Assembly: GCA_029961685.1 (NCBI GenBank)
Contig: JARWKL010000011.1
Span: forward strand, 6,326,501-6,390,500
Reading direction: 5' to 3'
From: Aristolochia californica
Lineage: Eukaryota; Streptophyta; Magnoliopsida; Piperales; Aristolochiaceae
Length of the DNA: 64,000 nucleotides
Both the position numbers and the translations under genes were made by a program. How positions within the stretch are numbered: position 1 is the stretch's first letter; every line of letters starts with the position of its first letter. The notes under the pieces are model-generated. The model worked only from the letters and a program-made list of their open reading frames with translations, made no database searches and was not told where the DNA came from. Of the stretch, positions 55,076 through 64,000 are shown one piece after another.

Positions 55076-55980
55076 TGGTATCAAAGCATTGATTTTCAGG
55101 ACTCGTAGTTATGGTTTTTACAATCCCAAACATTTTTTTCTTTTATCTTTATGCCTTCTGCCCTCGTTTTTTGCTTGTAATAAGAAGTTGTTTTTTGCTC
55201 ATTCGTGCCTCGTGCCATTGTTGATTTTTGTCTAAGAACATCGACGAGGCGGATGAATCATTAATCTATTGCAAGATGCGTGATGATGGATTACATAAAA
55301 AGCATGTCAAAACCTCCTTACAATGCCTTAAACTATAAAAATGGAGGATTTCAGATATGTTGCCAGATGTTTCTTCAGTCCAACCATCTCAGACAAGCCC
55401 TTTCTTGACACTTCCTTCGGCTCCCAAGATTGCAAAATAAATTCCCGTTTTCAATCAGTCAAGTTCTACTTCTCAAGACCAATCTTCATCGACTCAGAAC
55501 AATCCATCTCTCGTGGCATCAAGTAAACTTGTTAAAGTCCAAGTAAGGAGCCAAGCACGTGCGAAGAGACATGATGTCACACCTCCGCTAGAAGATCATC
55601 AGAGTGATGAAGAAGAATACCTGAAAACAGATGTCAACAAAAATGCCAATGACAATGACCAGAAAGGTGTCAATTTCTTTGCCTAAATTTGCTTACGTAA
55701 ATTCACCGTCTCCTACAAATTTTAATCGGGCTAGGCCTTTTGGACGATCTATTCGTCCAGCAATGGCGAGACCAATGCCAACACTCCCTCCTTTTGTCAT
55801 CCCAGAGTTCTCCGCACTAGCCAATTTTGCTCTCATGGAAATGCTTCGGCGGTCAACATACATTCGGTGATCCCTGTTTGCGCAGCCTCGCCAATGAGGC
55901 GTACATCATATGATGTTGCAACAAAGCATTCGGAAGTTGCTGGACTTGGCAGAGAAATTTGATTGATTGATTTTCAGATG

Positions 55981-56701
55981 TGTTAGAATTATACCAGTCA
56001 GATTACCTAGGGAGCAATAATAACAAACAACAATTTTAACGTGGTTCGCCCAAATTTGGCTACGTCCACAACTGTTGTAGATATTTCTTTATAGGGAAAA
56101 TATGTTCACAGTGTTTACAACATTCTCATCCTACAAATCCATAAATCAATCTACCACTGCAGATAACAAGAAATATAGATCTGTAAAGAAATAGTGTAAC
56201 CTGTATGAAGATTCCTGAGACCCGCCGACACCCAACTAGCACTGGTCAGAAACAAAACAAACCAGATAAAGCCTCTACCGAGGCGTTTCTTCTTTCTCTC
56301 CTCTGCTCTCTCCCTTTACACTAAGGATACAACGCCTTTTCTCTTCTCTGATCTCTCTCTCTCTCTATGCTGAGGTTGGAGACGCCCAACTGAAGAGAAT
56401 CAGCATACGACGGTAAGGAGAAAAAATCTCTATTGCGGCAGCAACATCGCAGCGGGAGAAAAAACTTTCTTCTCTCTGTATCGGTCGTTCAAAGAACTTC
56501 TCTCTAGAAGCGTTTGATTTCTGTTTCTCTGTAAAAATCACACATTTACAGAAAGTCTTGGGAAGGTGATATATGGTAAAGGGAGGGATTAATTTCTTTG
56601 AGTGTTCCACACGTTAAGCCCATAACTTAAAGAAATCTGAAATGCCCTTTCTGTCCCTTTAACCCCATACTATTCTGACTCAACCCACGTCCTCTCTAAC
56701 A
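55981..56701 (-). repeat. 3' LTR of element F
   Basis: Perfect terminal inverted heptamers TGTTAGA/TCTAACA. Alignable with 60740-61461, with scattered substitutions and small indels. Confidence 0.92.
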
Positions 56702-56821
56702 ATCTCCCACTTGAAGACTGATATTAATCTGTCTTCACACATATCAATGCAGCAACTCTTTCTTGGTCTCTTCATTCTTGCAGGCCAACTAAAGTTAAAC
56801 ATAGCTTCAGTTTATCAATAG

Positions 56822-59800
56822 TCACCCAGGATTTCTGTTACCTTGGATCTTCTTTAGCGTTAGCACCTCATCCTCTAACAAAGATCTGATGAAATGATAT
56901 CGTAGACCAATGTGCTTGGTTCTAGAATGAAATACAGAATTCTTTGCCAGATGTATCGCACTCTGACTGTCACAGTACAAAGCATTCATCTTTTGTTTGA
57001 ATCCTAGCTCGGTTAACAATCCTTGAAGCCATATCATCTCTTTACTGGCTTCTGTTATTTCTATATATTCAGGCTCAGTGGTGGATAATGCAACAATCTT
57101 CTATATCTGCGACATCCAACTAATAGTTGTTGTGCCCACGGTAAACACATAACCAGTGGTGCTTCTCCGGTGATCAACTTCTCCTGCAAAATCTGTATTT
57201 GCGTACCCTTGCACTTTCAATTCACCTTTGCCAAAGTACAAACTCTTATTTGTAGTGCCTCGTAGATATCTCAAAATCCACTTTACTGCCTTCCAGTGGA
57301 TCTCACCTGGGTTTGACATAAATCTACTAACAGCTCCCATTGCATGGCTAATATCTGGTCTTGTACAGACCATTGCATACATCAAACTGCCAATGGCTGA
57401 GGCATATGGAACCTTATCCATAAGCTCTCTCTCTTCTTCCGTGTGAGGGGACTGATCTTTGTATAGACATGAGTGTTTGTCCAAGGGTGTGCCAACTGGC
57501 TTGACATTGCTCATGTTGAATCTCTGCAGAACACGATTGATGTACTTTGCTTGAGATAACTGCAAGACTCCACTTTGCTTATCTTTTGTGATTTGCATTC
57601 CGAGAATCTTCTTTGCTGGACCCAAGTCTTTCATGTCAAATTCTTTTGACAATTGCCACTTCAAGCTTCTGATCTCATCCATATCTGTGTCAGCTACTAA
57701 CATATCATCGACATAAAGTAGCAAAATGATATAACTGGATGTGTACCTTTTGAAGTAGAAACAGTGATTGGCATTGCATTTCTGGAAACCTTCCTTATGA
57801 ATGAAACTGTCAAACTTTCTGTACTACTATCTTGGGGCCTGTTTCAAACCATACAAACTCTTTTGGAGTTTGCACACCATATTCTCTTTCTCCTTTTCTG
57901 AGAAATCTTCTAGTTGATACATATATAACTCCTTATCCAAGTCTCCGTGAAGAAATGCAGTTTTCACATCTAACTGCTCTAGATAGAGATCTTCAATGAC
58001 AACAATACTCAACACTATTCTGAAAGTAGTGAGCTTCACAACGGGAGAGAAGATGTCAGTGTAATCAATTCCTTCTTTCTGTTGGAATCCTTTGATAACC
58101 AATCGGGCTTTGTATCTCTTAGAGCCATCGTGCTCCTCTTTCACCCGATACACCCATTTGTTATGAAGGGCTTTCTTCCCTATGGGTAACTCAACTAGTT
58201 CCCATGCCTTGTTGGAAATTAGAGAATTCATCTCATCTTTCATAGCAAACTCCCACTTGCTAGCATCTTCAGTCTGGCATGCCTCTTCATAGCATTCAAG
58301 TTCTCCTCCATCAGTCAACAGTAGATAATTTATGTATCTCATGTTAGGCACATGAGGTCGAGAAGATCTTCTCAATATAGGAGCTAGAACAAGGGACTGT
58401 GATGTGTCGGACTACTGTGCACTATTCTGTTCAACAGATTCCTTTGGCTGAGGGCTTGCTACTGAATCATCTGGGACATCATCCACTTCTGCATATACTG
58501 GCCCATTCTCTACCGAGTCGCTGTCTTCTGCCGTATGTCTGTCCTCGTACATCACCCTTTCACTGAAAATCACATCTCTATTGCGGATCACCTTTTCGTT
58601 TTCATCATTCCATATGTTGTATCCAAACTCATCCTCACCATAACCGAGGAAGGTACATTTCTTAGATTTTGGATCAAGCTTATTCCTGCCTTGATCACTG
58701 ATATGCACATACGCCATACAACCAAAAACTTTAAGGTGTGAGAGTCTTACTACTTTTCCGCTCCACACCTCTTCTGGTATTTTGTAATCCAGTGGAACTG
58801 ATGGACCTCGGTTGATCAAATAAGCTGTTGTGTTGACTGCTTCTGCCCAAAATTGCTTTGGTAGGCCTGACTACATACGCATACTTCTAGCTCTCTTAGT
58901 CAAAGTTTTGTTCATATGCTCAGCTACACCATTGTGCTGAGATGTACCTGGCACATTTCTCTCCATGCGGATCCCATGATCATAATAGAACTTCTTGAAT
59001 CTGGTGTCTTCATATTCACCACCATTATCAGTTCTTAGCTTTTTTATCTTAGGTCTTGTTTCATTTTCAACCATGGCTTTCCATCTTCTAAAGGTATTAA
59101 ACACTTCAGACTTGTGACTTTGAAAGTAAACACATTCCTGCTGTGAATGATCATTGATAAATGTCACGAAGTAGTGTTTTACACCAATGGATGAAACAGT
59201 TGTTGGCCCCCAAACATCAGTTGAACGAGCTCTAGCCTTTCCTTCTTCGGAGTTCTGCCATGTGTCTGAAAGCTAACTCTCTTTTGCTTTCCAATTATGC
59301 AATCCTCGCATATATCAATTTTTACTGACTGTAGCTCTGATAGTTTTCCCATGGAATGCATAATCTTTATTCCTTTCTCACTCATGTGGCCAAGTCTCTA
59401 GTGCCACAGGTTGGAACCTTGGTTACTTGCTGCAGCTGCAATGGTACAACATGCTTTTGTTATCATGTAGAGAGTACCACTCTTCTTTCCTCGTGCAACC
59501 ACCAATGCACCCCTCGCAATCTTCCAATCATCACCAAGGAAGGTCGTGGTGTAGCTTTCACTAGCTAGCTGCTCTACTGAGATTAAGTTCTTTCTTAGGT
59601 AGGGAATTTGCCTGACATTTTTCAGCTCCCATACAGACCCATTCAACTGAATCTTCACTACACCTTTGCCTACAATATCGCACGGTTGATCATCTCCGAG
59701 ATATACCTTACCAAGGTTCTTGGACACATATTTCTCGAAGAGTTCTTTCTGCGAGGTAGCATGAAACGATGCTCCAGAGTCTAACACCCAAGACTCCTCC

Positions 59801-60690
59801 TTGCTCTCCAGAGAGCAAATCAATACAGCATCATTCCCAGAGGAGGAAGCAACATTTGCTTCTACCTTCGCCTCCTGATCCTTCGGTGCACTATTACACT
59901 GATTTTGGTAGTGCCCGATTTTCCCACAGTTCCAACACTTGACACTTGAGTTCTGAGATTTGTGTGGATTTCTGGATTGAGACCTCCTATTCTGAGATCT
60001 GTTTGGATTTCTGGATTGAGACCTATTCTGAGAACTACCTCGATGAGTTGACCTTCCAGGTCTGTTTCCTCTAGTTCTTCCTCTTGCCTCTGTAGACAAT
60101 GCTGAAGAAATCGACCCTTCACCCGACGATTTTTTTCTGATTTCTTCACTGAGAACTAGATCACGTACATTATTGAATTTTAACTTATTGCTTCCTGACG
60201 AGCTACTCACTGCTGTAACAGTGGCATTCCAGCTCTCTGGCAGGGAAGTCAAAAGTATCAATGCATGCACCTCATCGTCGAATTCAATTTCAACTGAACT
60301 CAATTGGGTTGTAAATATTGAGTTCGTTGATATGTTGAGCTACTGATGCTCCTTCTGTCATCCGTAAATTGAATAGTCGCCTCATCAAATGCACCTTATT
60401 TGAGGCTGACGGCTTCTCGTATATACTGGCGAGAGCCTTCATGAGACCTGTTGTGGTCTTATCTTTTGCTATGTTAAATGCAACATTGCGGGAAACAATA
60501 GTTGGATAAATTCAAGGGTTTTTCTGTCAAGGAAGTTCCACTTTTCATCCTTCATACTGTCTGGCTTCACTCCATCAAACGGTAGGTATAAATTTTTCTA
60601 ATACAGATAATCCTCTATCTGCATTTTCCAGAAACCAAAGTCCGCCCCATCGAACTTTTCAATTTTTACCTTCCCTTCATCTGCGGCCAT
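56822..60690 (-). pseudogene. Element F Gag-Pol polyprotein, interrupted
   Basis: Start ATG at 60690 (MAADEGKVKIEKFDGADF). The Gag core is broken before 60303. Zinc knuckle CWNCGKIGHYQNQC is complete (near 59900-59940). Protease WVLDSGASFHAT lies near 59760-59790. A TAG falls between LWH and RLGHMS (about 59398). The integrase zinc region (CEDCIIGKQKR) lies near 59290, followed by a frameshift near 59225. The integrase core has LRTDNGGEY (near 59020) and the conserved Glu region HNGVAEHMN. RT contains QLDVKTAFLHGDLDKELYMY and catalytic YVDD (LLYVDDMLVA, 57690-57720). RNase H ends with SRTKHIGLRYHFIR near 56890. Further in-frame stops lie near 58870, 58395, 57826 and 57100. Catalytic residues are largely present, but the chain is broken. 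Confidence 0.92.
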
Positions 60691-60725
60691 TGCTCCCACT
60701 CAAATCTGACTTTCTGTACAACCTC

Positions 60726-60737
60726 GCTCTGATACCA
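60726..60737 (-). other. Primer-binding site of element F
   Basis: The minus strand reads TGGTATCAGAGC two bases inside the 5' LTR. Confidence 0.9.
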
Positions 60738-60739
60738 CT

Positions 60740-61461
60740 TGTTAGGATTATACCAGTCAGATTACCTAGGGAGCAATAATAACAAACAACAATTTTAACA
60801 TGGTTCGCCCAAATTTGACTACGTCCACAACTGCTGCAAATATTTCTTTATAGAGAAAATATGTTCACAGTGTTTACAACATTCTCATCCTACAAATCCA
60901 TAAATCAATCTACCACTGCAGATAACAAGAAATATAGATTTGTAAAGAAACAGTGTAACCTGTATGAAGATTCCTGAGACTCGCCGACACCCAATTAGCA
61001 TCGGTCAAAAACAAAACAAACCAGATAAAGCCTCTACCGAGGCATTTCTTATTTCTCTCCTCTGCTCTCTCTCTCTACACTGAGGATACAACGCCCTTTC
61101 TCTTCTTAGGTCGCTCTCTCTCTCTATGTTGGGGTTGGAGACGCCCAACTGAAGAGAATCAGCAGCATCGGAGTAGCACACGACGGTAAGGAGAAAAAAT
61201 CTCTGTTGCGGCAGCAACGTCGTGGCGGGAAAAAAAACTTTCTTATCTCTGTATCGGTCGTTCAAAGAGTTTCTCTCTCAAAGCGTATGATTTCTGTTTC
61301 TCTCTAAAAATCATACATTTATAGAAAGTCTTGGGAAGGTGATATATGGTAAAGCGAGGGATTAATTTATTTGAGTATTCCACACCTCAAGCCCATAACT
61401 TAAAGAAATCTAAAATACCCTTTCTGTCCCTTTGACCCATATCTTCCTGCTCAACCCACGT
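60740..61461 (-). repeat. 5' LTR of element F, distal end missing
   Basis: Matches the left LTR up to 'caacccacgtc'. The expected ctctctaaca end is replaced by element E interior. Confidence 0.88.
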
Positions 61462-63106
61462 CTGGTATTCCTGCTAGCGTCATATCCTTCTTCTCTAGCT
61501 GGGACTGGTGTTCTTCGCTGGCCTTTCCATTACCCAGCCAGATCAAATTTCCAAGAAAAGAAACATGACGTCGACATCACGGTGTCATCGCTAGTAAATT
61601 TCATGCATCATTGGTATCATAAACTTTATCTTCGGTCGGAAACTTTCCTTCACTCGCTGCTGCCTCTTGTTGTTGTTTCCTTTTCCGAAAAATTATATGG
61701 CCCATCAACTCCGAAATTTTCTCGCTGGTCTTCTGCTTGATTCCTGGTGTTGTTTCTTATTTCGAAAAACTTCTCTACTGAATCGTTTCTGCTATTTTTC
61801 GGAAACTAATATGCCACTGCCTCTATTAATCTTATTTTTGGAAGTCTCTGGCTCCTCGGATTGATATTCTAGTCATTGCACCAACTTTGTTGCCATTTTC
61901 TGGAGGACGAAGACCTGACTATTTTTGGTTCTCGCCAGATCATCACCGATGTTTGCGACGATCCCTCTTTGCTCTCATTACTGTCCCGCTCTGTTCGAAA
62001 GCAGGGAAGAGAGCTACATCTTGCCAAATTAAAGTTTCACCAAGTTAGGAAACTTGTTTTTAATCGAGTGTCGATTCATCCCAACTCGGACCAAACCTTG
62101 CCAGGTCAACCTAGCGAACCAAGCTGCCTATTTTGCACTAGACTCTATCGAGTCAACTTGGACTGGGTCAACTCAGCCAGGTCAATCTGACTCGACTCAC
62201 TTGCTTATTGCCTCTATTACACGGGTCTGGGTCCTGAGAGTTATACTGATTTCTTTTGCGACTCAGCTACATTGGTCTATTACTTGACTTAGCTTGACTC
62301 AATCCCTTGGCTCCGGTGTGATATTATCTTGAATTAATTGACAGCTTATTCCTTGGTTAGCGTATTATTTAGTGCACAACATTATGATGGACTCATAGCA
62401 GGCTATTTTATCCTTTTTAAGGATTTTCATTATTTAGTATGTGTTATTTAGGCCTAGGCCCATTTCAGCTGCTATTACTGTGTCTCTCTGATTGAGACAT
62501 TATTATTGAAGGACTTCTCGGTTGTCGATCATTGTCAGGATTGGTTACTCCAATGAAGAAGAAAGCACATAGGGCTCCAAAATATTATCTTTTGGTAATT
62601 ACCTTTTACCCCCATATGTGGCAATTTTACTCCTATTATTTGAGAGTCGGTGCCCTGTGTTGGGACACCGTAATGGAGGACCTTATTACTACACTTCTAA
62701 GCAATGCCTATAGACGCACTACTTATAGAGGATAAGAGTGAGTCTGACATCCAATGAGACTCAAGTCTATTATTTACCAAAGAGGTTTTTTGAGCTACCC
62801 TAAGAAAGTGGGTAGATTTTGTGCTCCACACTAGGGTTACTTTTTCACCTTTGAAATTGAGCGGAAAGTATTTCTGACTATGACCATTTGATTGGAATAT
62901 GAAGCTTGGTCATATGGCTAGGAATAATTTTTTCTCTCACCATTATTGTGTCAGTTGGGTCTCTTGACAAGAACAAAGAAACCACCAGCTTGAGGGAGAG
63001 TCTTGGCAGATATGGTGGACTACCAATTTATACAGGAATATCTTATACACCATTTGCATCAAGCTGGATGTTTATGATGCTCTCTCACCCCCAACTTGAG
63101 GGGGAG

Positions 63107-63494
63107 TGTTGGAAGATGGGCCCAAACGCACACGACCAAGGAAGACCACATGTCCAAGTGTGTGGAAGATGGGCTCAAGCCCACAAGACCAAGGAAGGCA
63201 CACACATCCAAGAGAGGCAAAAGATGGGCTCAAGCCCACATACCAAGGAGAAGGCCCATACAGTTGTGGCATGATGGTAAATAAAGAGTCATTTCATAAA
63301 GATGGTATTGTTGTAATTAGTTTAAATTTCAGAGGTATTATTATAATATTATAATCTTATCCATCTATAAATTGTGCCTCAGGGGGAGGGTTAGGACACA
63401 AGTCCATAACCCTTTTCTTCCTCCTATTTTTCTCCCAACATGTCATCTCTCCATTTCTCCATGAACTAAATACATGGAGTCCTAAATATCAACA
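63107..63494 (+). repeat. 3' LTR of element E
   Basis: tgttggaag to tatcaaca. Partner of 54693-55075. Confidence 0.85.
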
Positions 63495-63499
63495 CAGTA

Positions 63500-64000
63500 T
63501 GAGATAAGAAAACAAACAACTTGTACCAATCTCAAAGGTACTTGTCATCCTCTATCTCATTTTGTATCCTTTGATTCTTTGTCTAACAGTTATTATAAGT
63601 TTGTCTTGTCTATTTCCACTTACACTATTCCTTCTTCGGTGCGTGAAGCTCTTTTGTTTCCTCATTGGAAGCAAGTCATGGATATTAAGATGGAAGCATT
63701 AGTAGATAGAGGTACTTGAGAGTTGTGTGATTTAACTGTAGGGGTTGTAGTGGTTGGTTGTCAATGAGTGTATATAGTAAAGTGTAATATAGATGGGACC
63801 GTTGAGAGATATAAAACATGCCTAGTCGCCAACGGATACACCCAGACTTACAAAGTTGATGTCTCTGAGAATTTTTCTCATGTTGCTCGCATGTCTTTTG
63901 TTCATATACTGGCTTCTATCGCATTGAGTCAATGATGGTCTCTATACCAATTGAACATCAAGAATACTTTCTTGTACATTGACCTTGAAGAAGAAGTGTT
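63500..64000 (+). pseudogene. Ty1/copia RT fragment, runs off the window
   Basis: Plus-strand reading: HPLSHFVSFDSLSNSYYKF, then FPHWKQVMDIKMEALVDRGT, an in-frame stop, then TVERYKTCLVANGYTQTY, FSHVARMSFVHILASIAL and QLNIKNTFLYIDLEEEV at the edge. This is the N-terminal part of copia RT. At least two stops are present. It starts directly after element E's 3' LTR. Confidence 0.85.

Larger units (their letters stand above)
55981..61461 (-). mobile_element. Element F: near full-length Ty1/copia (Tnt1/Tork-like), dead
   Basis: Left (3') LTR 55981-56701 (721 bp, TGTTAGA...TCTAACA). Right (5') LTR 60740 to about 61461 lacks the last bases. The polypurine tract (minus strand AAGTGGGAGAT) is at 56702-56712. 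The primer site is at 60726-60737. Gag, protease, integrase, RT and RNase H follow in copia order on the minus strand. Several in-frame stops and at least one frameshift inactivate it. It sits inside element E. Confidence 0.93.
54693..63494 (+). mobile_element. Element E: non-coding LTR element split by copia F
   Basis: 5' LTR 54693-55075 (383 bp) with primer site tggtatcaaagc at 55076-55087. 3' LTR 63107-63494 (388 bp), preceded by polypurine cttgagggggag. The interior (55088-55980 and 61462-63106) shares 'ggtcaact/gactcgg' repeats, a 'gttgggacaccgtaatgg' zone (about 62660) and the 3' internal domain with elements D, B and C. A short Ser/Gln-rich frame near 55350-55690 (SSTSQDQSSSTQNNPSL) is the only coding-like stretch. 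Flanking 5-mers ctaat and cagta do not match. Left DNA is Sirevirus and right DNA is copia RT, so the ends may have been joined by recombination. Confidence 0.75.

Overview
The window is nuclear DNA of a flowering plant. It holds one long, intron-rich housekeeping gene in a sea of nested, decayed plant retrotransposons (Ty1/copia including a Sirevirus, TRIMs, non-coding LTR elements, LINE and SINE-like insertions). The species cannot be named from the sequence. All work was by eye, so element boundaries marked 'about' may shift by some tens of bases.

Region by region. 1-4025: remains of two minus-strand copia elements (gag, primer-binding sites, LTRs). 4026-14576: a 5'-truncated plus-strand Sirevirus, with reverse transcriptase/RNase H, a downstream second ORF and a palindrome-rich 3' LTR. 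It is interrupted by an 82-bp-LTR TRIM and by non-coding LTR element A, which itself contains non-coding LTR element B. 14577-17200: decayed DNA with a minus-strand copia RT relic. 17206-20339: non-coding LTR element C, sister of B, with a perfect 5-bp target duplication. 20345-24450: Sirevirus-type LTR relic, then a decayed plus-strand copia. 25745-28500: non-coding LTR element D. 28501-32470: unassigned AT-rich DNA with short tandem repeats.

32620-52300 (+): the only intact gene, a V-type H+-ATPase subunit a (VHA-a). I could assemble 18 exons, all with GT-AG introns, into an uninterrupted 817-codon reading frame carrying the essential arginines of the proton channel. Its introns hold a tandem-triplicated 390-bp segment inside a terminal-inverted-repeat element, two LINE 3' fragments and one 2.8-kb LINE, a second TRIM, a poly(A) retroposon and a SINE-like insertion. 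Several have clear target-site duplications.

52450-64000: unassigned DNA, a minus-strand Sirevirus LTR, non-coding LTR element E (same family as D) with a nearly full-length but dead minus-strand copia element (F) inside it, and finally a plus-strand copia RT fragment running off the end.

The most interesting thread is the group A-E. These LTR elements lack gag/pol but have tRNA-Met-type primer sites, polypurine tracts, variable-number LTR repeats and a shared modular non-coding interior. One member (D) appears to be joined at its primer-binding site to a TRIM.
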